64,000 nt of DNA from Paenibacillus phyllosphaerae (GTDB taxonomy: Bacteria > Bacillota > Bacilli > Paenibacillales > Paenibacillaceae): assembly GCF_014192105.1 (NCBI RefSeq), contig NZ_JACHXK010000001.1:434001-498000 (forward strand), given 5' to 3'. How positions within the stretch are numbered: position 1 is the first letter of the stretch; each line of letters opens with the position of its first letter. The notes beneath the pieces were generated by a model that was given only the letters and a program-made list of their open reading frames with translations, did not search any database and had not been told where the DNA came from. Shown piece after piece: positions 17,947 through 25,803 of the stretch. The translations under genes were made by a program, and so were the position numbers.

Positions 17947-19233
17947 ATGCGAGCCATTCGTTATCGACGCCGCTATGTCCCGATCATGACCGTCAGTCTA
18001 TTGCTGACGTTGGGGCTAGCCGCCTGCTCCAGCGAGCAGCCGGTACCCGCACCGGTCAAGAATACCACCGAGCCAGCGCTTATCCGCTTCGTCGCCTCCG
18101 AGTACAGCACCGAGACGAAGCCGATGCTCGAGAGCCTCGTGCGCGAATTCGAGCGGAACAATCCGACGATCAACGTGGAGCTGCAGGTGGCGAATTGGGA
18201 CATTCTCGACGGCATCTACACGACGATGATCAGCAACAATCAGCCGCCGGATTTGCTCAACACGAATGTGTACGCCCATTTTGCCGCGGACGGGCTGCTG
18301 AGCGATATGAACGATATTCTGTCGCCCGAGCTGAAGGACAAGCTGTATCCGAATCTGATGGAGATGGATCAGATCGAGGGCAAGCAATATGCGATCCCTT
18401 ATGTCGCTTCCATCCGCAGCCTTTACTACAATAAATCGCTATTCGCGGAAGCCCGAATCGCCAAGCCTCCGGCCACGTGGGATGAACTGAAGTCGGCTGC
18501 GCAGCACATTAAGGCCAATGGCCAGGCGAGCGGATTCGGGGTCGATCTTACCGACAACGAGATTCAGGCGTACCTCTCCTACTTCTTCCTGGGCGCCGGC
18601 GGCGGCTGGATTAAGGACGGAGCATGGGCGATCAACTCGCCGGAAAATGTAGAGGGCCTTACCTTCCTGAAAGGGCTGTATCAGGAAGGACTGACCGATC
18701 CCGAGCCTACGGTGACGATCCGGGACGAGAAGCAGCGCATCCTTGGCGACGGCAAGCTCGGCATGATGATCTCCGGCACTTATTTCGCCACTGTCGTCCC
18801 CCGGGAATTCCCGAATCTCGATTGGGGCGTCGGCCCGATTCCCGTCAAGGCCGGTCAAGCGCCGCTCGCGTTCGGCGTGCACGACGTACTCGTCTCATTC
18901 AAGACCGACCATACGAATACGAAGGCGCTCTCGAAGTTTCTCGACTTCCTGTACGACAGCGAGATCTACCAGCAGATGGTCGTGCGCGAAGGTTTCCTCC
19001 CGGTGAAAAAAGATGTCGGCAGCAAGCTCGCCGCCTCCGACCCGTATATGAAGGAAAGCCTCGATGCGCTGGCCCAAGCGAAGTTCTATCCGGTCCAGCA
19101 GCCCGAATGGCAGGCGATTATGGACAAGGCGCGCAAACTGGGCAGCGCCGTGTTGCTGAATGATATGGCGCCGCAGGAGGCGCTTGACCAGTTGCAAGAG
19201 TTTGCTGTGGCGCGCAGCAAAATGGTGCGGTGA
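17947..19233 (+). CDS. Extracellular solute-binding lipoprotein (carbohydrate ABC type)
   Basis: A 428-residue family 1 solute-binding protein. The signal peptide ends in a lipobox with cysteine at about residue 30 (LGLAAC). The mature part has the family landmarks YAIPYVASIRSLYYNKSLF, PPATWDELKSAA and GKLGMMISG. It would bind an oligosaccharide at the outer membrane face and feed an ABC transporter. An upstream in-frame GTG at 17923 contains the GGAGG site itself and is rejected. It closes the sensor operon, so it may act in uptake or sensing. A second binding-protein gene with its own permeases follows after the 330-bp structured repeat. Confidence 0.88.
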   Translation: MRAIRYRRRYVPIMTVSLLLTLGLAACSSEQPVPAPVKNTTEPALIRFVASEYSTETKPMLESLVREFERNNPTINVELQVANWDILDGIYTTMISNNQPPDLLNTNVYAHFAADGLLSDMNDILSPELKDKLYPNLMEMDQIEGKQYAIPYVASIRSLYYNKSLFAEARIAKPPATWDELKSAAQHIKANGQASGFGVDLTDNEIQAYLSYFFLGAGGGWIKDGAWAINSPENVEGLTFLKGLYQEGLTDPEPTVTIRDEKQRILGDGKLGMMISGTYFATVVPREFPNLDWGVGPIPVKAGQAPLAFGVHDVLVSFKTDHTNTKALSKFLDFLYDSEIYQQMVVREGFLPVKKDVGSKLAASDPYMKESLDALAQAKFYPVQQPEWQAIMDKARKLGSAVLLNDMAPQEALDQLQEFAVARSKMVR

Positions 19234-19234
19234 G

Positions 19235-19568
19235 TAGGGGCTGCGCCCCTTTGGAACCCCCTTGTTTTGTGCCTCCCCCTTCCCCCTCCATCGGAGGGGA
19301 ACCAGAGGGCCACGGCCCTACTGGGTACCCGTAAGTGGCGTTGCTCGTTACGCGGCCGTCTTCAATTTGTCCTTTCGAGGTTGGCCCGCTTTTGCCCTGT
19401 GGAGTGGCTTGCATGCAGAGTCGGCATGCATCACTCCGCTAGGACAAAGCTCTAGGTTCGAGCTTCGTTCGCGGCTTGGGTGCCTTTGGGAGGAGACCTG
19501 ATGTAATCGAGCACATAGCTAGCTGAAGTAATATTCCTCGCTTGACGTCCACTTTGTGGACACGCTTA
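19235..19568 (+). repeat. Structured repeat element, copy 1 (candidate ncRNA or non-autonomous mobile element)
   Basis: Begins two bases after the preceding stop codon. Hairpins in order: AGGGGC/GCCCCT (19236-19250), CCCCTCC/GGAGGGG (19283-19299), AGGGCC/GGCCCT (19306-19319), a long arm with GGAGTG/CACTCC and TGCATGC/GCATGCA (19401-19437), and GTCCAC/GTGGAC (19547-19561). Shared with copy 2 at 29071-29392 are unpaired blocks such as ACGCGGCCGTCTTC, GGACAAAGCTCT, GGTTCGAGCTTCGTTCG and CCTCGCTTGACGTCCACTT. Stem sequences differ between copies while pairing is kept. No convincing gene is present. I do not recognise the family; the strand is assigned from a G-U pair in the CGAGC/GTTCG hairpin. 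Confidence 0.8.
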
Positions 19569-19585
19569 CGTTTTGACCACAAAAT

Positions 19586-19626
19586 AAAGCCTTAGTCCGG
19601 TATCCCGAACTAAGGCTTTGTTGTTT
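19586..19626. terminator. Bidirectional terminator after structured element copy 1
   Basis: AAAGCCTTAGT (19586-19596) pairs with ACTAAGGCTTT (19609-19619), followed by GTTGTTTTT. Confidence 0.85.
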
Positions 19627-19883
19627 TTGACTATTTGAATTAAGCTCTCGTGAAGTCGATCCTGCCGTCGTATTTCACGTGCATGCCTTTCAGATTGGCA
19701 CATCCTGCCACTTTTGCGCGAAAAACTTGAAAAAACGACGAAAACAAGGATTCAAGAATTTATTCAAGATTTCCTGTAAGATATTCGATTCAGCGAAGAG
19801 GCGAATCTCTCTATGATGATCTTAGGCGCTGGGGAACGCGCAACTGGCGTGACTAAGAGAATTGTTGAGGAGGGTTTGCATCC

Positions 19884-21281
19884 ATGATTTCGAAGAAAAA
19901 GATTGCGACCATGGGTCTTGCAGCACTTATGCTGACGCTGCCGCTTGCCGCTTGTGGATCGAACAACGAAACGACCAATAACAAGCCTGCGAACAACGCG
20001 GCCAACTCGGGCGGTACGAACACCGACACGGCGACGAACACGAACAACGCCAATACGGGCGGTGAGACGACGGACGCCGGCACGAAGCTGACAGGCGACT
20101 TCGAGATTCAATATTTCGTCGGCGGTTACGGCGACGCATGGTGGAAGAAAGTCATCGCCGACTTCCAAGCCGCGAACCCGGATCTGAAGATCAAAGCGAT
20201 GGGCGGCGCCAAAATCAACGAGCAGAACAAACCGCGCTGGATCGCGGGCAACCCGCCGGACTTCGTCTACATCGACGGTCCTGAGCTTAACGACCGCCAG
20301 CTCGTGGAAGACGGCCAGCTCGAAGATTTGACCGGATGGCTCGAGACGGCAACGAACGTGGACGGCGACAAAATCCTCGACATTCTGGCCCAAGCGCCTC
20401 AGCAATATGACGGCAAAGTGTACAATATTCCGCTCGTCCTGAACTCATGGGGCATTTTCTGGGATAAAGCACTCTTCGCGGAGAAAGGCTGGACCGAGCC
20501 GACCGATTACCAATCGTTCCTCGACGTCAGCGCGAAGATCAAAGACGCAGGTATTACGCCGTTCATCCATACCGGCAAATACCCGTACTACATCAACGGC
20601 GCGTTCCTGTTCCCGGCGATCGTATCGGCGAACAACAACGACTACACCGTGCTGCAAGATATGGCGGCGAACAAGGTCGAAGCTTACGAGAGCCCGGCGG
20701 TCATGACGGCGCTGAATAAAATCGTCGAACTGCGGGACAAAGGCTTCATCGACAAAGGTTCGGTCCAAATCAACCACACCGATTCCCAAATGCTGTTCCT
20801 GCAGCATAAGGATGCGTTCATTGCGAACGGCTTGTGGCTGCCGAACGAAATGTCCAAAGACGTGCCGGAAGGCTTCGAGTTCGGCTTCATTCCTTCCCTT
20901 GCCCAAGACAACGGCGGCAAAGTGGTAGCGAATACGTCCACGGCAACCGTTGCGATCGCGAAGAACGCGAAGAACAAGGAAGCGGCCAAAGCGTTCCTGC
21001 AATTCATCTTCTCCAAAGCGCAAGCGTCCCAATGGGCGGAGCTGTCCGGCGCGCCTTCCAACATCAAGGGCGACATCAGCGCTTCCAATGCGCCTAGCCA
21101 TGTTAAAGATGCGGCCAAATTCCTGACCGACGCGAACACGGTCGTTATTCCGACAATCACGTACAACGCGGACGTCGACAAAGCGATGCAAGATGCGAGC
21201 GCGGCGCTGGCGGCAGGCACGATCGAGCCGGCCGACTGGGTCAAGCGCGTCACCGATGCCGTGAAGAAAGCAGCGCAATAA
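19884..21281 (+). CDS. Extracellular sugar-binding lipoprotein of an ABC importer
   Basis: A 465-residue family 1 solute-binding protein. Signal peptide and lipobox LPLAAC place the lipidated cysteine at about residue 24. An asparagine/threonine/glycine-rich linker of about 45 residues follows, then the binding domain (YFVGGYGDAWWKKVIADFQAANPDLKI... NPPDFVYIDG... WGIFWDKALFAEKGW). The start follows GAGGAGGGTTTGC. It heads a three-gene transporter operon with two permeases. No clear promoter could be fixed in the 260 bases after the terminator. Substrate is unknown; the neighbours suggest a plant-derived oligosaccharide or similar sugar. Confidence 0.93.
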   Translation: MISKKKIATMGLAALMLTLPLAACGSNNETTNNKPANNAANSGGTNTDTATNTNNANTGGETTDAGTKLTGDFEIQYFVGGYGDAWWKKVIADFQAANPDLKIKAMGGAKINEQNKPRWIAGNPPDFVYIDGPELNDRQLVEDGQLEDLTGWLETATNVDGDKILDILAQAPQQYDGKVYNIPLVLNSWGIFWDKALFAEKGWTEPTDYQSFLDVSAKIKDAGITPFIHTGKYPYYINGAFLFPAIVSANNNDYTVLQDMAANKVEAYESPAVMTALNKIVELRDKGFIDKGSVQINHTDSQMLFLQHKDAFIANGLWLPNEMSKDVPEGFEFGFIPSLAQDNGGKVVANTSTATVAIAKNAKNKEAAKAFLQFIFSKAQASQWAELSGAPSNIKGDISASNAPSHVKDAAKFLTDANTVVIPTITYNADVDKAMQDASAALAAGTIEPADWVKRVTDAVKKAAQ

Positions 21282-21369
21282 GCAAGCGTTCATCCATGAC
21301 AGGCTAAGCGGAGGATGGCCGGGCTCTCCTGGTCATCCTCCCCATTTACATGAAAGGAAGGTGAACCTT

Positions 21370-22272
21370 ATGAACTCAGGAACGGCCAAGCTGCAGCGGA
21401 CGATCTTCATCGCTTCCTTCATCGTGCCTACGCTCCTGTTCTTCGGCGTGTTCACGATCTATCCGACGCTGCAAGCGTTGTACTACTCCTTCTTCGACTG
21501 GTCGGGCATGTCCCAGCACAAGGAATTCATCGGGCTCGACAACTTCGTCAATCTGTTCAAGGATCCGATCATCTGGAGAGCGATCGGCAACGACTATTTT
21601 CTCGTCCTGGGCAAAATCATCGGCATCATGATTCTCGCCACCTTCTTCGCCGTGGCGCTGACGCGCTTCAACTTCAAGCTTGCCAGCTTCTTCCGTTCGA
21701 CCTTCTTCATTCCGAACATCATCTCGGTCGTCGTTATCGGCGTCCTGTGGAACTTTATCTACAACCCGCAGATCGGTTTCTTGAACTCCTTCTTGTCCCT
21801 GTTTACGAAAGAACAGGTTACGATCACATGGCTCGGGTTCCAGCATCACACGATCTGGATGCTGCTTCCGCCGGCCATCTGGGCAGGCATCGGATTCTAT
21901 ATGCTGCTCTTGATCGCGGCCATTCAGAATATACCGGAATCGTACTACGAAGCGGCCAGCCTTGAGGGCTCCAGCCAATGGCACCAATTCTGGACGATCA
22001 CGCTGCCGCTCATCTGGGAGCAGATGAAAGTATCGATCTTGAACATCATGATGACGACGCTGAACGGCTCCTTCGTCATCGTCTGGATTATGACCGAGGG
22101 CGGTCCGGACAACACCACGCAAGTCATGGGCTCATATTTGTACCAAATGGCGTTCCGCCAGTATCACTTCGGCTTCGCATCTGCAATCGGTGTCCTGATC
22201 CTTGTGCTCTCGCTCGTCACGACCGTGATCCTGCAGCGCCTGATGCGCCAAGAAACCGTCGAGCTCGGCTAA
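21370..22272 (+). CDS. Carbohydrate ABC transporter permease (MalF/UgpA type)
   Basis: A 300-residue inner-membrane permease with six predicted helices. The EAA loop that contacts the ATPase is seen near residue 197 (EAASLEGSSQWHQFWTITLP). The N-terminal FIVPTLLFFGVFTIYPTLQALYYSF pattern is standard for this family. The ATG at 21370 follows AAGGAAGG. It pairs with the next gene as the second permease. No ATPase gene is nearby; in Bacillota a shared MsmX-type ATPase usually serves such importers. Confidence 0.94.
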   Translation: MNSGTAKLQRTIFIASFIVPTLLFFGVFTIYPTLQALYYSFFDWSGMSQHKEFIGLDNFVNLFKDPIIWRAIGNDYFLVLGKIIGIMILATFFAVALTRFNFKLASFFRSTFFIPNIISVVVIGVLWNFIYNPQIGFLNSFLSLFTKEQVTITWLGFQHHTIWMLLPPAIWAGIGFYMLLLIAAIQNIPESYYEAASLEGSSQWHQFWTITLPLIWEQMKVSILNIMMTTLNGSFVIVWIMTEGGPDNTTQVMGSYLYQMAFRQYHFGFASAIGVLILVLSLVTTVILQRLMRQETVELG

Positions 22273-22304
22273 AGGAAGACGCAAGGACTAGGAGGAAATC
22301 GACT

Positions 22305-23150
22305 ATGAACCTGGGCATTCGCAACCCCTTCATCAAATTCATCTGCTACGCCATTCTCATCGTCTGGTGCATCTCCGTCATCTATCCGCTCATCTGGACG
22401 ATGATGGATGCGCTGAAGGATAACCAGCAATTCTTCTTCAAGAAGCCTTGGGCGTTGCCCGAATTCCCGCTGCTGTGGGAGAACTTCTCTTATGTCTGGT
22501 CGACCTACAACTTCGACCGGTACTTCATGAACTCGATCGTCATTACGACCGTATCGACGACGCTCGGTCTCCTGCTGGCCGCGATGACCGCTTACGTCCT
22601 CGCCCGCTACAAGTTCAGAGGCAGCAACGCGCTCTACTTGCTGTATATCTCGTCGATGATGGTGCCGTTCGTCCTGGCGCTCATCCCGCTGTTCTTCTTG
22701 ATGAACTCGCTCCATCTGACCAACACCTGGTACGGTCTGTCGATGGTATACGCGTCCAGCGTGCTCGCTTTTGGCATCTTCGTCCTGGTCGGTTTCTTCA
22801 AAGGCTTGCCGAAGGAGCTCGAGGAAGCGGCGACCGTCGATGGCGCAGGCTACTACGGCACATTCTTCAAAGTCATGCTGCCGCTGTCCCAGCCGGGCCT
22901 GATCACGGTGGCGATCATCAACGTGCTGAACATTTGGAACGAATACATCGTCGGCACGATCCTCATTAATGACCCGGAGCAGTACACGCTGCCGGTCGAG
23001 ATCGGCATTATGCAGGCCGAGATGCAATACCGGACGGAATGGGGACCGTTGTTCGCGGCGCTCATGTTCACGATCGTGCCAATCCTGATCGTCTATATCA
23101 TCTTCCAACGCCAGATCGCCAGCGGCATTACGGCCGGCGCCGTCAAATAG
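22305..23150 (+). CDS. Carbohydrate ABC transporter permease (MalG/UgpE type)
   Basis: A 281-residue permease with six predicted helices. The EAA motif is seen near residue 184 (ELEEAATVDGAGYYGTFFKVMLPLSQPGL), and the N-terminus has the family ISVIYPLIWTMMDALKDNQQFF. The ATG follows CTAGGAGGAAATCG. It ends the transporter operon and is followed by a hairpin terminator. Confidence 0.94.
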   Translation: MNLGIRNPFIKFICYAILIVWCISVIYPLIWTMMDALKDNQQFFFKKPWALPEFPLLWENFSYVWSTYNFDRYFMNSIVITTVSTTLGLLLAAMTAYVLARYKFRGSNALYLLYISSMMVPFVLALIPLFFLMNSLHLTNTWYGLSMVYASSVLAFGIFVLVGFFKGLPKELEEAATVDGAGYYGTFFKVMLPLSQPGLITVAIINVLNIWNEYIVGTILINDPEQYTLPVEIGIMQAEMQYRTEWGPLFAALMFTIVPILIVYIIFQRQIASGITAGAVK

Positions 23151-23163
23151 CAGCAAGCCAAAC

Positions 23164-23206
23164 AAACCTTAGTCCGGGCAACCCGCCCTTACGCTAAGGT
23201 TATTGT
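23164..23206 (+). terminator. Terminator of the sugar ABC transporter operon
   Basis: AACCTTAG (23165-23172) pairs with CTAAGGTT (23194-23201) around a GC-rich loop that can pair further (CCGGGC/GCCC), followed by ATTGTTTT. Confidence 0.8.
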
Positions 23207-23251
23207 TTTGCGCTAGATTCCCGATCCTCATCGACAAAGGATGTTGCCCAC

Positions 23252-24493
23252 GTGTCTACAGACATATGCAAGCTGCTCGTCATGAATACGGTCAGCTCGG
23301 TCATCTCCATCTACATCGGCATATATGTCAACCTGTATATCTGGGAGGACGGCGCGAGGATATCCGACGTCTCCTTCTATAACTTGGTGATGTTCCTCGG
23401 CTGGGGGGCGGCCTTCTGGCTTGGGGCGAAGCTGCTGACGCGCTGGTCGATTCGCGTCCTGCTTGCCTGCTCCGCGCTGATGGGCGGGATCGCCTTCGCC
23501 TACTTGATGACCGTCACGCTCGAAAATCGGTTATTGTGGATCGCCCTGCTCGGGCTGCCCGTAGGCGCCATGTTCGGCCTCTCCTCCGCCGCGCAGAATC
23601 TCGGCGTCTCGCTGCAAGGCCGCGGCCGCGATTTTGCAAGCTATTTCGCCGCCGTCAGCATTATCGGCCAAATCCTCTCGTTCGCCGTTCCGATTCTATC
23701 GGCGGGCGTCATCGAGTGGTTCGGCTATGGCGGTTCGTTTGCCCTGATGCTTATTTTCTTGACCGGGATGCTGCTGTTCGCGATGCGAATGCCGCAGATC
23801 GGCCTGCTCCATGCGTCGGAACAGAAGGCGCAAGCCGGTAGCATACGATTCCGCTTCCGAGCGGCTTTTGGCTTCCCCGGGGCCAAATGGATGCTCCTCT
23901 CCCTGCTGGCCGGCGGCATATTCCTCCAATTCCAGAACCTGTTCACCTTGCTCTTTACCTTCTCAGTCACGCAGAACAAACTGCTCATCGCCCTGCTCAA
24001 CGTGGCGTATACGCTAGCCGCCCTACTGGGACTATGGCTGTACCGCCGCATGGCGGTCAACGAGTCGCGCTGGCTGTGGATCGGGACGTTGCTGCTCGCC
24101 GCCGGTTTCCTCATCGTGCTGCTGCCGTACCGAGGAACGATGATCGCCTCCAACTTGATTACGGCGATCGGCATGTTCTACTTCTCCACCGTCTGGTCCG
24201 CGCAGCAATTCCGCTGCATCCAGCCGCTGGGGCCGACCGAACGCGCCGCTTTTCTCGTCTGGCGCGAGACGCTGCTTATCCTCACAAGATGCCTGCTGCT
24301 CACGCTCGCTTTTGCCCTCGAAGACATGCACGGCTGGCTGTTCGTCCTGATCGTCTTCATCACGATCGCCTGCTTGCTGCTGATCCCGGTCTTCCAGCAG
24401 CGAGCCTTGCGCGCAAGCGGCGACGAACCGTTCGATCCTTCTAACCCTGCCGGCCGTTCGCAGCAAAAAGAGGACTCCCTCCCCGGTCTATAG
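23252..24493 (+). CDS. MFS transporter
   Basis: A 413-residue major facilitator protein with about 12 hydrophobic segments. The first helix pair starts at residue 8 (LLVMNTVSSVISIYIGIYVNLYIW) and the cytoplasmic loop after helix 2 contains GAKLLTRWSIR, the usual position of MFS motif A. The C-terminal 30 residues are polar. It starts with GTG at 23252, with AAAGGATG upstream. Substrate unknown. It stands alone after the sugar transporter terminator and ends inside a terminator hairpin, meeting a chemoreceptor pseudogene tail to tail. Confidence 0.85.
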   Translation: MSTDICKLLVMNTVSSVISIYIGIYVNLYIWEDGARISDVSFYNLVMFLGWGAAFWLGAKLLTRWSIRVLLACSALMGGIAFAYLMTVTLENRLLWIALLGLPVGAMFGLSSAAQNLGVSLQGRGRDFASYFAAVSIIGQILSFAVPILSAGVIEWFGYGGSFALMLIFLTGMLLFAMRMPQIGLLHASEQKAQAGSIRFRFRAAFGFPGAKWMLLSLLAGGIFLQFQNLFTLLFTFSVTQNKLLIALLNVAYTLAALLGLWLYRRMAVNESRWLWIGTLLLAAGFLIVLLPYRGTMIASNLITAIGMFYFSTVWSAQQFRCIQPLGPTERAAFLVWRETLLILTRCLLLTLAFALEDMHGWLFVLIVFITIACLLLIPVFQQRALRASGDEPFDPSNPAGRSQQKEDSLPGL

Positions 24494-24520
24494 TTCAAAC
24501 CGGGCAAGGGAGTCTTTTAA
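24468..24520. terminator. Terminator overlapping the stop codons of the MFS gene and the chemoreceptor remnant
   Basis: GGACTCCCT pairs with AGGGAGTC(T) around an inner CCGGT/ACCGG stem, followed by TTTTAA. The stem spans both convergent stop codons (24488-24493). Confidence 0.8.
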
Positions 24521-25144
24521 TTCATGCGATAATCGTTCGAGCTGCTCGGATAGCCTTACAAGCTCTGCGCTTATACCAAGCCGCTCGGCGCTCTGCGAGG
24601 CCAACTCTTCGGAGGAAGCAAGCGACTGCTCAGACCGATTGACCATCTTGGCTCACAATGGATTGCAGCCAACCGTCTGCCGCATAACTGCGGTTCTTGA
24701 GCAGCCCGGATTTGGTCGGCACAAGCGAGCCTTCCATGGTCAGCAGCTCCAGGGAGGTAATATTCGGATCGGCGTACATATAATTCTGAAGCAGGGAATC
24801 GACGTTCTCTGCATAAGAGGCGTATTCGTACGAATCAACGGGCGCAGTGAGCATTCCCGTGACGGTGCCGACCAGTTCTTTGTCAACCATCATGGTCATG
24901 AACAGCTGGTCGTAGCTTCGGTACAGGAAGTCCAGCTTCTTGCTCGTCTGCACCGCCGTCGCTTCATAAGCTTCCACCACCTTCCGTTCCAGCGCCCCCT
25001 TGGCAATCCGGTAGGACACCGCCCCCGTTAACCGCGACGAGCGCTTATTATGGCCGCGACCATAATAAGCGCAATTCTGAACCCCATCGACTGGAACAGG
25101 CGCTTCCAGCTTAACGTCCGTTTCTCATCCCGCCTTTTCTGCAT
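24488..25144 (-). pseudogene. Methyl-accepting chemotaxis protein remnant (frameshift and large internal deletion)
   Basis: On the minus strand an ATG at 25144 after GGGGAGG starts a receptor N-terminus (a basic segment, then a membrane helix GFRIALIMVAAIIS). After about 35 codons the frame is broken; the next frame continues with VSYRIAKGALERKVVEAYEA and about 110 residues of a Cache-type sensor domain. At about 24640 it jumps, in yet another frame, to a receptor C-terminus (SSEELASQSAERLG... SEQLERLSHELKDSL) that ends at 24488. The rest of the sensor, the HAMP domain and nearly all of the signalling hairpin are missing. It cannot be functional. Confidence 0.85.
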
Positions 25145-25227
25145 ACCCGAGACCTCCCCGTTATCGTGGAACGAAAAACTGCCGCTCCCCGATCACAAGT
25201 TTGTCAAATTTACCAGCCACGAATAGA

Positions 25228-25270
25228 TTGACGCCGAGCTCGTTCATCACATATAGTTCTATTATCGAAC
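25228..25270 (+). promoter_or_regulatory. marR-MMPL promoter with candidate MarR operator
   Basis: TTGACG (25228-25233), 18 bases, TATAGT (25252-25257). GTTC-N7-GAAC (25256-25270) is an inverted repeat overlapping the -10 and start site, with another GAAC half-site about 17 bases further on. This is where a MarR-type repressor would bind to control its own operon. A second possible promoter, TTGTCA-17-TAGATT, lies at 25201-25229. Confidence 0.5.
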
Positions 25271-25329
25271 CATTTCATCGTCGAACATTACGATTATGAA
25301 ACCTATTTGACGCAGGAAGGAGGATTCCC

Positions 25330-25779
25330 ATGAAGGAAGAGCAGCTGAAGAGCCTTATTTCACGCTACCAAGACATCTTCTTTACCGTGAATCGGAGAAT
25401 TAACGCGATTCTGAAAGACCAGCTGCCGGATGGACTGACGACCGACCAGTATGCGACGCTGCGCTACATACGCGATCATGGCCCCTGTACGTCTTCGGCG
25501 CTTGCGGATATGTTCTGCGTCGGCAAAAGTTCCATCACCGCCATTATTACCCGGCTGTTCGACAAGCATCTGATTGAGCGCGTGCCGGATGAGAAGGACC
25601 GCCGCGTGACGTATTTGAAACTGACGCCCGCAGGCCTGACGACGACGGCCAAGATGGAAGATTCCATTCAGAACGTGCTCCGAGGGTATCTGAACCAATT
25701 CGACGCCGCTGAAGCGGAAGCGTTCATGACCACGTTCGAGAAGCTGGCCCGTGTGCTGAGCACGGAGAACGAAGTATAG
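25330..25779 (+). CDS. MarR family transcriptional regulator
   Basis: A 149-residue winged-helix regulator. The recognition region TSSALADMFCVGKSSITAIITRLFDKHLIERVPDEKDRRVTYLKLT (residues 55-100) is classic MarR, including the DxRxxxxxLT wing. A cysteine at about residue 64 in the recognition helix region could sense oxidants or electrophiles, but that is speculation. The ATG follows GAAGGAGG. It is 24 bases from an MMPL transporter gene, a pairing in which the regulator usually represses the efflux gene. Confidence 0.94.
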   Translation: MKEEQLKSLISRYQDIFFTVNRRINAILKDQLPDGLTTDQYATLRYIRDHGPCTSSALADMFCVGKSSITAIITRLFDKHLIERVPDEKDRRVTYLKLTPAGLTTTAKMEDSIQNVLRGYLNQFDAAEAEAFMTTFEKLARVLSTENEV

Positions 25780-25803
25780 AGGTTAGGGGAGAAATCAACT
25801 GCG

